Below, one piece after another: positions 43,782-52,580 of a stretch of DNA of 64,000 nt (its first letter is position 1; the number at the start of each line of letters is the position of its first letter). Below the pieces are notes generated by a model. That model did no database searches. It was not told the DNA's origin and saw only the letters and a list, made by a program, of their open reading frames with translations. Both the position numbers and the translations under genes were made by a program. The DNA comes from Martelella endophytica (GTDB lineage: Bacteria > Pseudomonadota > Alphaproteobacteria > Rhizobiales > Rhizobiaceae). The stretch spans positions 4,433,818 through 4,497,817 of the forward strand of contig NZ_CP010803.1 in NCBI RefSeq assembly GCF_000960975.1. Reading direction: 5' to 3'.

Positions 43782-44675
43782 ATGAGCGACGACAGCAACC
43801 GGTTTGAAATTTCAGGCCACGCCATCGAGGCGCGGCCGCTGGCGCCGGGGCTCTATCTTGTTGCGACCCCGATCGGCAATCTTGGCGACATCACCATAAG
43901 GGCGCTGGAAACGCTGGCCGGTGCCGATATTCTCGCCTGTGAGGATACCCGCGTCACCCGCAAGCTGCTCGACCGCTTCGCCATTCGCAAGCGTCCGTTC
44001 GCCTATCACGAACACAATGCGGAACAGGCCGGCGAAAAGCTGATGGAAGCGCTCCGCGATGGCAAGAGCGTTGCGCTCGTCTCCGATGCGGGGACGCCGC
44101 TCGTTTCCGACCCCGGTTACCGGCTGTCGCTGTTGGCGATCGCCGAAGGCATCAGGGTGACGCCGGTTCCGGGCGCCTCCGCACCGCTTGCAGCCCTCGT
44201 CGGCGCTGGCCTGCCGAACGATGCCTTCTTCTTCGCGGGCTTTCCGCCGGCAAAGGACAAGGGGCGGCGCGACCGCTTCGCCGAACTGACCACGGTGCAG
44301 GCGACGCTGATCTTCTTCGAATCGCCCCACCGCATCGGCGCCACACTTGCAGCCGCCGCAGACGTTCTGGGGGCCGAACGCGCTGCCGCCGTCTGCCGGG
44401 AACTGACCAAGACCTATGAGGAATTCCGGCGCGGCACGCTTGCCGAGCTCGCCGCATCCTATCGCGATGCCGAGGTGAAGGGCGAGATCGTGCTGGTCAT
44501 CGGCCCTCCCCTTGCCGATGCGGCGCCGGATGAACAGGACGTCGATGCGCTTTTGACCCGGCTTGTCGCCGACATGCCGGCTGCCAAGGCGGCCGCGCAG
44601 GCGGCAAAGGAAACCGGCCTGCCGCGCAAGGATCTTTACCAGCGGCTTCTCGCGATGAAGGACGGGGATGGATAA
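43782..44675 (+). CDS. rsmI: 16S rRNA (cytidine-1402 2'-O) methyltransferase
   Basis: 297 residues. Domain core GLYLVATPIGNLGDITIRALE at 23-43 (in pieces), EDTRVTRKLLDRF near 54, ALVSDAGTPLVSDPGYRL near 90-107 and the C-terminal GLPRKDLYQRLLAM tail match RsmI (YraL). It modifies the decoding centre together with RsmH. The ATG at 43782 gives the family start; GGGAA lies about 10 nt before. It overlaps yraN by 8 nt. Confidence 0.95.
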   Translation: MSDDSNRFEISGHAIEARPLAPGLYLVATPIGNLGDITIRALETLAGADILACEDTRVTRKLLDRFAIRKRPFAYHEHNAEQAGEKLMEALRDGKSVALVSDAGTPLVSDPGYRLSLLAIAEGIRVTPVPGASAPLAALVGAGLPNDAFFFAGFPPAKDKGRRDRFAELTTVQATLIFFESPHRIGATLAAAADVLGAERAAAVCRELTKTYEEFRRGTLAELAASYRDAEVKGEIVLVIGPPLADAAPDEQDVDALLTRLVADMPAAKAAAQAAKETGLPRKDLYQRLLAMKDGDG

Positions 44676-45027
44676 CAGCGCCGGCAGACGGAGAGCAGAG
44701 CGCCGCGGCCGCAATGCCGAGCGGATCGCAGCACTTTACCTGCGGCTGAAGGGATATCGCATCATCACCACCCGTTTTCGCTGCCATGCCGGCGAAATCG
44801 ACATCATCGCCATGAGACGCGACCTCGCTGTCTTCGTCGAGGTCAAGGCGCGCGCGGATGAACGGGTCGCCATCGACGCCGTGACGCCTTCGGCCATGCG
44901 CCGCATTCGTGCGGCATCGGACGTCTGGCTTGCAAGGCAGGAGGATGCACATCTTCTCTCCCAGCGTTATGACATTGTCGCTTGCCTGCCGGGGCGTCTC
45001 CCACGACATTTCATCGATGCGTTCTGA
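44668..45027 (+). CDS. yraN: YraN/UPF0102 family protein (endonuclease-like fold)
   Basis: 119-residue protein with a restriction-endonuclease-like fold. RRGRNAERIAALYLRLKGYRI at the N-terminus, CHAGEIDIIAMRRDLAVFVEVKAR near 39-62 (given in pieces; GEIDIIA ... FVEVKAR are the nuclease core), and TPSAMRRIRAASDVWL near 72. Function is unresolved, perhaps in DNA processing. It overlaps the end of rsmI. In relatives gshB often follows; here the ugp operon does. Confidence 0.92.
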   Translation: MDNSAGRRRAERRGRNAERIAALYLRLKGYRIITTRFRCHAGEIDIIAMRRDLAVFVEVKARADERVAIDAVTPSAMRRIRAASDVWLARQEDAHLLSQRYDIVACLPGRLPRHFIDAF

Positions 45028-45183
45028 CCATCCGAACACGAATTAAGCTCGAACGAACGCATTCCGAGCCTGCGTTTAACAAATTTGAAACAAAAGCGTC
45101 GCTCAGCCGTCATGCAAGCGCGCTACCTCCGTTCCATCATCTCAAGCGATGATTTCGAACCTTATCGAACGGGGACTTTCACG

Positions 45184-46500
45184 ATGAAGAAATTTGTTCT
45201 GGCCGCGCTTGTCGTCGGCCTTTCGAGCTCGACGGCTTTCGCCGCAACCCAGGTTCAGTGGTGGCACGCAATGGGCGGCGAACTGGGCAAAAAAGTTGAC
45301 GAAATCGTTGCTGGCTACAACGCCTCGCAGGACGAATACGAAGTTGTCGCTTCCTACAAGGGCGGCTACGCGGACACGATGAACTCGGCGATCGCTGCAT
45401 TCCGCGCCGGCCAGCAGCCTGCCATCGTTCAGGTCTACGAAGTCGGCACCGGCACGATGATGGCCGCCAAGGGCGCCATCTACCCGGTCTATCAGCTGAT
45501 GAGCGACACCGGCGAAGATTTCGATCCGAGCGCCTTCCTGCCCGCCGTCGTCGGCTACTACACCGACACCGACGGCAACATGCTTTCGATGCCTTTCAAC
45601 TCTTCGACGCCGATCCTCTATTACAACAAGGACGTCTTCGAAAAGGCCGGTCTCGACCCGAATACGCCGCCGAAGACCTGGGCCGAAATGGAAGACTTCT
45701 CCAGGAAGATCGTCGATAGCGGCGCTGCTGACTGCGGCTTCACCACAGGCTGGGTATCCTGGATCCAGACCGAAAACCTCTCCGCCTGGCACAACGTTCC
45801 GCTCGGCACCGAGGAAAACGGCTTCGGCGGCCTGGACGCGCGCCTGACCATGAATGGTCCGGTTCAGGCCAAGCACTGGGGTAACCTGAAGAAGTGGGCC
45901 GATGACGGCCTCTACAAATATGCAGGCCCGGTTGGCGGTGACGATGCCCAGCCGCTGTTCTATGCGCAGACCTGCGCGATGATGATGAACTCGTCGGCTT
46001 CGCGCGCCGGTGTCATGGCCAACGCCAAGGACTTCAGCGTCGGCTTCGGCATGCTGCCTTACTATGACGACGTCGACGGCGCTCCGCAGAACTCCATCAT
46101 CGGTGGCGCAACGCTTTGGGTTCTCCAGGGCCAGAAGGACGATGCCGTCTACAAGGGTGTGGCGGATTTCTTCTCCTACCTCTCGTCGCCGGAAGTCCAG
46201 GCTGACTGGCACCAGTTCTCCGGTTACCTGCCGATCACCACGGCCGCTTATGAACTCGGCCAGGAACAGGGCTACTACGAAGCCAACCCGGGTGCCGACG
46301 TCGGCATCAAGGAAATCACGCTGAACCCGCCGACCGCCAACTCCAAGGGTCTGCGCTTCGGCAACTATGTTCAGATCCGCAACATCATCGACGATGAATT
46401 CGAAGCCCTGCTCAACAACCAGAAGGACGCCCAGGGCGCCCTCGACAGTGTTGTCTCGCGCGGCAACGAGCTGCTCATCGAGTTCCAGGCCTCCAACTAA
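45184..46500 (+). CDS. ugpB: sn-glycerol-3-phosphate ABC transporter binding protein
   Basis: 438-residue periplasmic binding protein with a signal peptide ending TAFAA. WWHAMGGELGKKVDEIVAGYN (in pieces) near 27 and ASYKGGYADTMNSAIAAFRAG near 57 are the UgpB glycerol-phosphate pocket region, with VYEVGTGTMMAAKGAIYPV near 83. It captures glycerol-3-phosphate and glycerophosphodiesters. ugpA, ugpE, ugpC follow. A hairpin after its stop may favour high ugpB expression. PhoB control is usual, but I see no strong Pho box. Confidence 0.95.
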   Translation: MKKFVLAALVVGLSSSTAFAATQVQWWHAMGGELGKKVDEIVAGYNASQDEYEVVASYKGGYADTMNSAIAAFRAGQQPAIVQVYEVGTGTMMAAKGAIYPVYQLMSDTGEDFDPSAFLPAVVGYYTDTDGNMLSMPFNSSTPILYYNKDVFEKAGLDPNTPPKTWAEMEDFSRKIVDSGAADCGFTTGWVSWIQTENLSAWHNVPLGTEENGFGGLDARLTMNGPVQAKHWGNLKKWADDGLYKYAGPVGGDDAQPLFYAQTCAMMMNSSASRAGVMANAKDFSVGFGMLPYYDDVDGAPQNSIIGGATLWVLQGQKDDAVYKGVADFFSYLSSPEVQADWHQFSGYLPITTAAYELGQEQGYYEANPGADVGIKEITLNPPTANSKGLRFGNYVQIRNIIDDEFEALLNNQKDAQGALDSVVSRGNELLIEFQASN

Positions 46501-46526
46501 CAGGCCGGAACGCTTCGTGATGCATG

Positions 46527-46554
46527 GGTCCGCGCTCGGCTGCGCGGACCTTCT
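46527..46554 (+). terminator. Hairpin after ugpB, likely attenuator
   Basis: GGTCCGCG (46527-46534) and CGCGGACC (46543-46550) pair over 8 bp with an 8-nt loop, then TTCTT. It sits between ugpB and ugpA inside the operon, so partial termination would give an excess of binding protein. Confidence 0.6.
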
Positions 46555-46601
46555 TCCGTCTTTCGCCCCGCTTGCGCGGCGTGTTCTTCCAAAAGTTTGC
46601 C

Positions 46602-47486
46602 ATGTCAACAAAGCGCACGATTTTCCGCAATCCGGCCCTGCCCTATCTGCTTCTGGCCCCACAGATGGCGATTACGATCGTTTTCTTCCTGTGGCCTGCG
46701 GCGCAGGCGATCCGGCAGTCCTTCCTCCGCGAGGATGCCTTCGGCTTCAAGACCACATTTGTCGGGCTGGCAAACTATACGCGCCTGTTTCACGATCCGG
46801 TCTACATCAACTCCGCCAAGGTCACGGTCGTCTTCGCCCTTTCGGTGGCGATGCTTTCCATGGGGCTGGCGCTGTTGTTTGCGGTTGCCGTCAACCGTCT
46901 GGTGAAATCGTCGCAGACCTACACGACGCTTCTGGTCTGGCCGTATGCCGTGGCACCGGCCGTCGCCGGCGTGCTGTGGTGGTTCATCTTCAACCCGACG
47001 CTTGGGGTGCTACCTTATCTTCTGCGGCAGATCGGCTATGACTTCAGCCAGACCGCGTCATCGACCGACGCCATGATCCTGGTGGTGATCGCGGCAAGCT
47101 GGAAGCAGGTGAGCTACAACTTCCTGTTCTTCCTCGCCGGACTGCAATCCATTCCGAAATCCCTCCTCGAAGCCGCCGCCATCGACGGTTCCGGCCCGTT
47201 CAAGCGCTTCTGGACGATCACCTTTCCGCTGCTGTCGCCGACGACGTTCTTCCTGATGGTGGTCAATGTCGTCTACACCATGTTCGACACCTTCGGCGTG
47301 ATCGATGCGACGACCTCGGGCGGCCCGGCGCAGGCCACCAACATCCTCGTCTACAAGGTCTACCAGGACGGCTATATCGGCCTGAACCTCGGCTCTTCGG
47401 CCGCGCAGTCCGTCGTTCTGATGCTGGTCGTGATCGCGCTCACCGTGATCCAGTTCCGCTTCATCGAACGCCGCGTCGCATACTGA
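46602..47486 (+). CDS. ugpA: Glycerol-3-phosphate ABC transporter permease UgpA
   Basis: 294-residue membrane protein with six helices, MalF/UgpA type. [22 protein letters not shown] (about 11-32, in pieces) opens it, and the EAA loop [24 protein letters not shown] occurs near 188-211. It pairs with UgpE. The ATG at 46602 is preferred because the 26 upstream in-frame codons cross the ugpB hairpin. No clear Shine-Dalgarno lies upstream. Confidence 0.93.
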   Translation: MSTKRTIFRNPALPYLLLAPQMAITIVFFLWPAAQAIRQSFLREDAFGFKTTFVGLANYTRLFHDPVYINSAKVTVVFALSVAMLSMGLALLFAVAVNRLVKSSQTYTTLLVWPYAVAPAVAGVLWWFIFNPTLGVLPYLLRQIGYDFSQTASSTDAMILVVIAASWKQVSYNFLFFLAGLQSIPKSLLEAAAIDGSGPFKRFWTITFPLLSPTTFFLMVVNVVYTMFDTFGVIDATTSGGPAQATNILVYKVYQDGYIGLNLGSSAAQSVVLMLVVIALTVIQFRFIERRVAY

Positions 47487-47497
47487 GGGTAAGCAAG

Positions 47498-48346
47498 ATG
47501 GTTGAAAACAAACGCTGGCTCGATGTCCTTGCCCATGCCGTCCTGATCCTCGGACTGCTAATCGTGGTCTTCCCGGTCTATATCGCGGTCGTCGCCTCGA
47601 CCCATACGTCCGGCGATTTCCTGACGGGCATGATCCCGCTCCTGCCGAGCACGCATGCCGTCGAGAACTACAAGGCTGTTCTTTTCTCGGGGATCGACAA
47701 TTCCGGCACGCCGCCGATTTCCCTGATGCTGTTCAACAGCCTGCTGATGGCCCTGATCGTCGCCATCGGCAAGATCGCGATCTCGATCACCTCGGCCTTC
47801 GCGATCGTCTACTTCCGGTTTCGCTTTCGCATGCTGGCATTCTGGCTGATCTTCGTCACCCTGATGCTGCCTGTCGAGGTTCGCATCATGCCCACCTACA
47901 AGGTGGTGGCCGACCTCGGCCTGCTGAACAGCTATGCAGGACTGTCTCTGCCGCTGATTGCCTCGGCGACGGCAACGTTCCTGTTTCGCCAGGTCTTCCT
48001 GACCATGCCCGACGAACTGACCGAGGCAGCCCGCATTGACGGCGCCGGACCGATGAAATTCTTCCGGGATATGCTGCTGCCGCTGTCGCGCACCAATATC
48101 GCGGCCCTGTTCGTGATTCTCTTTATCTTCGGCTGGAACCAGTATCTCTGGCCGCTTCTGATCACCACTGACGAGCGCTTTTACACCATCGTGATGGGCA
48201 TTAAACGCATGTCCGACGCCGTTGACGCCGAACCGCGCTGGCATCTGGTGATGGCGACAGTGACGCTCGCCATGCTGCCGCCGATCATGGTCGTCATTTT
48301 CATGCAGAAGCTCTTTGTGAAGGGCCTCGTCGAGACGGAGAAATAA
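47498..48346 (+). CDS. ugpE: Glycerol-3-phosphate ABC transporter permease UgpE
   Basis: 282-residue membrane protein of the MalG/UgpE group: N-terminal helix [25 protein letters not shown] (in pieces), the conserved [20 protein letters not shown] near 127-146, and the EAA loop [22 protein letters not shown] near 178. It starts 11 nt after ugpA and ends 1 nt before ugpC, in a tight operon. Confidence 0.94.
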   Translation: MVENKRWLDVLAHAVLILGLLIVVFPVYIAVVASTHTSGDFLTGMIPLLPSTHAVENYKAVLFSGIDNSGTPPISLMLFNSLLMALIVAIGKIAISITSAFAIVYFRFRFRMLAFWLIFVTLMLPVEVRIMPTYKVVADLGLLNSYAGLSLPLIASATATFLFRQVFLTMPDELTEAARIDGAGPMKFFRDMLLPLSRTNIAALFVILFIFGWNQYLWPLLITTDERFYTIVMGIKRMSDAVDAEPRWHLVMATVTLAMLPPIMVVIFMQKLFVKGLVETEK

Positions 48347-48347
48347 G

Positions 48348-49448
48348 ATGGCTTCAATTTCCCTGCAGAACATCTCCAAGGTCTATCCCGGCGGCGCCAA
48401 GGCCGTCAGCGATATCAATCTCGACATTGCCGACGGCGAGTTCATCGTGCTGGTCGGCCCGTCTGGCTGCGGAAAATCGACCCTGCTGCGCATGGTTGCC
48501 GGGCTCGAAACCATTTCGGCCGGCAGCGCCTCGATCGGCGACAGAAAGGTCAACAACGTCGAGCCCGCCGACCGCGACATCGCCATGGTGTTCCAGAACT
48601 ACGCGCTCTACCCGCATATGAGCGTCTACAACAATCTCGCCTACGGCCTCAAAAACCAGAAGACGCCAAGGGCAGAGATCGACAAGCGCATCCAGGCGGC
48701 AGCGAAGATGCTGGAGATCGAACAGTATCTCGAGCGCAAGCCGCGTGCGCTTTCCGGCGGTCAGCGCCAGCGCGTTGCAATGGGCCGCGCGATCGTTCGC
48801 GAACCGAAGGCCTTCCTGTTCGACGAGCCGCTATCGAACCTCGATGCGAAGTTGCGTGTTTCGATGCGCGGCGAGATCAAGCACCTGCAGAAACGGCTCG
48901 GCACGACATCGCTTTACGTGACCCACGACCAGCTCGAGGCAATGACGCTTGCCGACCGGCTGGTGGTGCTGAATGCAGGCCGCATCGAGCAGATCGGCAC
49001 GCCGCTCGAAGTCTACCACACCCCGGCCTCGACCTTCGTTGCCAACTTCATAGGCTCGCCGGCGATGAACCTCGTCAGCGGTGAAATCAACGGCAACCGG
49101 CTCGCCGTCGGCTACAACGTGCTTCAGCCTGGCGGCAGTCTGCCCGCTGATGGACCGGTCACGGTCGGCATCCGCGCCGAGGACCTGCAGCCCTACGAAC
49201 AGGCCGGCATGACGCTGAAGGCGCGGCTCGACTATATCGAGGAACTCGGCGCCACCCGGCTTGCCCATTGCCTGATCGGCGAGCAGAAGATCATAGCGGC
49301 CCTCTCGCCCGAAATTCCGCTTGCCGAAGAGGTGACGTTCTCAGTCGATCCGGATAAGCTCCACTTCTACGATGCGAATACCGGAAAGCGCATCAACCGG
49401 AGTGCCACCCCGCCCGATAGACCTTGCCGAGGCCTGACATCAGCATGA
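48348..49448 (+). CDS. ugpC: Glycerol-3-phosphate ABC transporter ATPase UgpC
   Basis: 366 residues. The nucleotide domain has Walker [10 protein letters not shown] near 37-45, signature LSGGQRQR near 135, Walker B AFLFDEP with LSNLDAKLR, and the H-loop VTHDQ. A C-terminal TOBE regulatory part lies at 240-350 ([15 protein letters not shown]). It powers the Ugp importer. Its stop overlaps the next gene by 4 nt (ATGA), tying a predicted phosphodiesterase to the transporter. Confidence 0.95.
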   Translation: MASISLQNISKVYPGGAKAVSDINLDIADGEFIVLVGPSGCGKSTLLRMVAGLETISAGSASIGDRKVNNVEPADRDIAMVFQNYALYPHMSVYNNLAYGLKNQKTPRAEIDKRIQAAAKMLEIEQYLERKPRALSGGQRQRVAMGRAIVREPKAFLFDEPLSNLDAKLRVSMRGEIKHLQKRLGTTSLYVTHDQLEAMTLADRLVVLNAGRIEQIGTPLEVYHTPASTFVANFIGSPAMNLVSGEINGNRLAVGYNVLQPGGSLPADGPVTVGIRAEDLQPYEQAGMTLKARLDYIEELGATRLAHCLIGEQKIIAALSPEIPLAEEVTFSVDPDKLHFYDANTGKRINRSATPPDRPCRGLTSA

Positions 49449-50449
49449 TCAAACCGATTACCGCGCGCGTCGATGCGCTTGCCGTGCCGACGCTTGCGGA
49501 GCGCGACGGCTTTCGTGCGCTCGAACGCACCGAAGCCGCCCATGACGCCAAACGCGCGGCGCTTGCCTGTTTCAACACGATCGAGACCGGCGGCACGACC
49601 AGGGCCGAGGCGCCCCTCGCCTTCCCCCTGACCATCGCCGCCTGGAACCTGCAGCGCGGGCTTTTTCCCGCCGAAAGCGCCAACAAGATCGCTGAGCAGC
49701 ATGCGGACATCGTTCTGCTCACAGAGATGGATAACGGCATGGCGCGCACCGGCCAGCGCCACCCGACAGCCGAGATCGCAGAACATCTGGGCATGGCCTA
49801 TGCCTATGGTGTCGAATTCATCGAACTCGGCCTCGGCAACGAGGAAGAACGCCCGTATTGCACCGATGATTTCAATGCCAGGGGCTTTCACGGCAATGCC
49901 TTTCTCTCTGCGGCGCCAATGCGGGAGCCCTTCATCCTGCCGCTCAGCGGCGAACCGCTCTGGTTCCTGTCGAGCAAGGATCAGCCGCGCGTCGGCGGGC
50001 GCATGGCGATCGGTGCGGTGATCGAGACCACCGCAGGCCCGTTGGTCACGATCTCAACCCACCTTGAAAGCCACGGCACGATCCCGCTGCGCGAACGCCA
50101 GATCGCCGACATACTCGACGACATCGACGCCCGCTTCCCCGGAATACCGGCAATCGTCGGCGGCGATTTCAACAGCGGCAACCGTACGGGCGGTGACTAT
50201 CGCGCCGAAACCCTGTTTGCGCTTGCCGAAAGCCGCGGCTATCAGGCCCACAGCGGCGGCACCGAACAGCCGACCACACGCGAAAGCCTGATCTCCAAAC
50301 CGGGCGACAAGAAGCTGAAACTCGACTGGTTCCTCACCCGCGGGTTTGACGTCGCAAAGAGCGCTATCGTGCCGGCGATTACCGAGGACGGAAAGCCGCT
50401 CTCCGATCATGAGATGATTACGATCACGGTCACGGGTTTCAGCGCCTGA
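49445..50449 (+). CDS. Endonuclease/exonuclease/phosphatase-superfamily hydrolase
   Basis: 334 residues of the EEP fold: IAAWNLQRG near 65, [11 protein letters not shown] near 91 with the metal Glu, STHLESHG near 203, [10 protein letters not shown] near 238, and a C-terminal [11 protein letters not shown] holding the catalytic Asp-His. No signal peptide. The ATG at 49445 sits inside the ugpC stop, so it is translated with the transporter. It takes the place often held by ugpQ, a glycerophosphodiester phosphodiesterase of another fold; it may do the same job (inference). Confidence 0.85.
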   Translation: MIKPITARVDALAVPTLAERDGFRALERTEAAHDAKRAALACFNTIETGGTTRAEAPLAFPLTIAAWNLQRGLFPAESANKIAEQHADIVLLTEMDNGMARTGQRHPTAEIAEHLGMAYAYGVEFIELGLGNEEERPYCTDDFNARGFHGNAFLSAAPMREPFILPLSGEPLWFLSSKDQPRVGGRMAIGAVIETTAGPLVTISTHLESHGTIPLRERQIADILDDIDARFPGIPAIVGGDFNSGNRTGGDYRAETLFALAESRGYQAHSGGTEQPTTRESLISKPGDKKLKLDWFLTRGFDVAKSAIVPAITEDGKPLSDHEMITITVTGFSA

Positions 50450-50736
50450 CAACGTCCGGACCGGCGAACTGCCATGCAGCAGCGGCTTCGCCGGTGCCGT
50501 GCTGGAACTTGCACGCCCCGATTTTGGACCGAAACTTGTCGCCTTCCCAAAATTGCGCGGCACACTGGCTTCACAGCGGTCATCGCGAAAAATGGTGAGG
50601 CCAGGAAGCGACCCCTGGTGTGACAATATCTCGTCCAAGGGGTGGTTGTATCACTCCTCCTCTCAATGGTATTGTCGCCCTGATGGCCGGAGGGGGCTAG
50701 CGGTGGATCGCAACCGGCTTGACGGGAGGAAGAGCT
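50450..50736 (+). other. 287-bp spacer before gntR, with a 7-bp inverted pair
   Basis: No coding region is supported. GACAATA (50622-50628) and TATTGTC (50670-50676) are inverted with a 41-bp gap, about 60-115 nt before the GntR start. This could be an operator or looped site for the GntR protein, but it is short and unverified. The RBS GGGAGGA of the next gene closes the spacer. Confidence 0.4.
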
Positions 50737-51399
50737 ATGACGGAGCAGCAATCGGACGTCACCAGCGTCAGGGACACGGCCTATGACCTCTTTCAGCATG
50801 TGCTGATGAGTGGGCGGCTGCGGCCTGGCCAGATGGTCAGCCAACGTGCATTGGTCGACATGCTCAATCTCTCGATCGGTGCCCTGCGGGAACTGCTGCC
50901 GCGGCTGCAGGCTGAGGGGCTGGTCAACGTTCTCCCGCAACGCGGCGTTCTCATCCCGGCAATCGACCTGCCGATGATCCGCAACGCCTTCCAGATGCGT
51001 GGGGCGCTCGAGCGCGAAGCCGTCATTCAGGCTACCAGAACCATGCCGGACGCCGTCATTGAAAATCAGCGCCGCCTGCACCTGAAGCTCATGGATGAGG
51101 CCAAGCGGGCGCCGAGTCCCGAGCTCTTCGAACATGGGCAGGAAGTTGACGCCGGATTTCACAACCTCCTGATCGCATCGACAGGCAATGCGCTGCTGCA
51201 GAATGCCTACAACATCAACGCTATCCGCATTCGTCTGATCAAGCTTGACCGCATCAAGCTTAACGAGGTGGTTCTGCCCCAGGCATTCAGCGACCATATT
51301 GCCATCATCGATGCGCTCCTGGAGCGCGACCCCACGCGCGCGGTCGAGGCGATGGACCGCCACATCCATAATGCCCGTGAAAGGGCGCTGCAGCTGTGA
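50737..51399 (+). CDS. GntR-family regulator, FCD type
   Basis: 220 residues with a winged helix at about 10-75 (YDLFQHVLMSGRLRPGQMVS, NLSIGALRELLPRLQAEGLV, NVLPQRGVLIP) and an FCD sensor helix bundle (VDAGFHNLLIAS; FSDHIAIIDALLER; MDRHIHNARERAL) with conserved His and Asp positions for metal and ligand. RBS GGGAGGA fixes the start. It is co-directional after the ugp/EEP genes; it may control that cluster, but the long gap means it could also act elsewhere. Confidence 0.88.
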   Translation: MTEQQSDVTSVRDTAYDLFQHVLMSGRLRPGQMVSQRALVDMLNLSIGALRELLPRLQAEGLVNVLPQRGVLIPAIDLPMIRNAFQMRGALEREAVIQATRTMPDAVIENQRRLHLKLMDEAKRAPSPELFEHGQEVDAGFHNLLIASTGNALLQNAYNINAIRIRLIKLDRIKLNEVVLPQAFSDHIAIIDALLERDPTRAVEAMDRHIHNARERALQL

Positions 51400-51470
51400 G
51401 GCGGGCCATTGCCAAGGCTCCGGCCAGCGCCTAAATGGTGTTGCACCGATACCAAGCGAGACCGCGCCTC

Positions 51471-52427
51471 ATGCCGAACATCAAGAACGTCGCCGTCCAG
51501 ATGGACCATATTTCCACCGTCAAGATCGCCGGCGACTCCACCTTCGCCATGAGCCTTGAGGCGCAGGCCCGCGGCTACAACCTCTTCCACTACACGCCGG
51601 ACCGGCTGTCGCTGCGCGACGGCAAGATCTTCGCCGCCGTCGAGCCGATGACACTGCGTGATGTCGAGGGCGACCACTACACGCTCGGGGCGTCGGAACG
51701 GGTCGATCTTTCAACCATGGATGTGGTTCTGCTGCGCCAGGACCCTCCCTTTGATATGGCCTACATCACCTCCACCCACCTGCTTGAACGGATTCATCCG
51801 AAGACGCTCGTGGTCAACGACCCGGCATGGGTGCGCAATTCGCCTGAAAAGATTTTCGTCACCGAGTTCGCCGATCTGATGCCGCCGACGCTGATTACCA
51901 AGGATGTTGGCGAAATCCGTCGCTTCCGCGAGGAGATGGGCGACATCATCCTGAAGCCGCTCTACGGCAATGGCGGCGCCGGCGTGTTCCACTCGACGCG
52001 CGACGACCGCAACTTCACCTCCCTTCTCGAAATGTTCGCGCAGATGTTCCGCGAACCCTACATCGCCCAGGCCTATCTGCCGGCGGTGCGCAAGGGCGAC
52101 AAACGCATCATCCTCGTTGACGGCGAATTCGCCGGCGCGATCAACCGCGTGCCGGCCGAGACCGACAGCCGTTCCAACATGCATGTCGGCGGTCGCGCCG
52201 AACCGGCCGGGCTGACCGCCCGCGAAGAGGAAATCTGCGCGCGCATCGGCCCCGCACTCAAGGAGCGCGGCTTCATCCTCGTTGGCATCGACGTCATCGG
52301 CGACTACATGACCGAGATCAACGTCACCTCTCCCACCGGCATCCGCGAGGTCAAGAAATTCGGCGGCGCCGATATCGCTGCGCTGATGTGGGATGCCATC
52401 GAGAACAAACGCAACCAAGCAGGCTGA
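51471..52427 (+). CDS. gshB: Glutathione synthetase
   Basis: 318-residue ATP-grasp enzyme joining gamma-glutamylcysteine and glycine. [21 protein letters not shown] (in pieces), [21 protein letters not shown] near 85-105, [13 protein letters not shown] near 159-171, and [22 protein letters not shown] near 273-294 fit the family. The ATG at 51471 gives the usual start. It is followed 153 nt later by comM. Confidence 0.96.
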   Translation: MPNIKNVAVQMDHISTVKIAGDSTFAMSLEAQARGYNLFHYTPDRLSLRDGKIFAAVEPMTLRDVEGDHYTLGASERVDLSTMDVVLLRQDPPFDMAYITSTHLLERIHPKTLVVNDPAWVRNSPEKIFVTEFADLMPPTLITKDVGEIRRFREEMGDIILKPLYGNGGAGVFHSTRDDRNFTSLLEMFAQMFREPYIAQAYLPAVRKGDKRIILVDGEFAGAINRVPAETDSRSNMHVGGRAEPAGLTAREEEICARIGPALKERGFILVGIDVIGDYMTEINVTSPTGIREVKKFGGADIAALMWDAIENKRNQAG

Positions 52428-52468
52428 TCGCCTGCCCCGTTTCGCGCCCCGGCAGGCACGGCAAATAT

Positions 52469-52483
52469 GTTCTCATTTTGTTC
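52469..52483 (+). promoter_or_regulatory. Perfect LexA (SOS) box before comM
   Basis: GTTC (52469-52472), 7 nt, GTTC (52480-52483): an exact match to the alphaproteobacterial LexA consensus GTTC-N7-GTTC. It lies 97 nt before the comM start, so comM is probably repressed by LexA and induced by DNA damage. Confidence 0.78.
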
Positions 52484-52580
52484 TTGCATATAGGTCACAC
52501 CTGTGGAATCATTGCAACCCTAGGACACAGAAAATCCGCTCGCATGGTGGGCGGTTGGTGTAAACGGGGTGGAGCGGGGC

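Noticed and set aside
45028..45183. Pho box before ugpB
   Set aside because: CCGTCAT at about 45108 matches one half of the box, but the expected partner 11 bp away matches only three of seven bases.
52419..52457. Overlapping stems after gshB (GCAGGC/GCCTGC and GCCTGCC/GGCAGGC)
   Set aside because: The stems are short (6-7 bp), mutually exclusive and lack T-runs; they are not reported as a switch.
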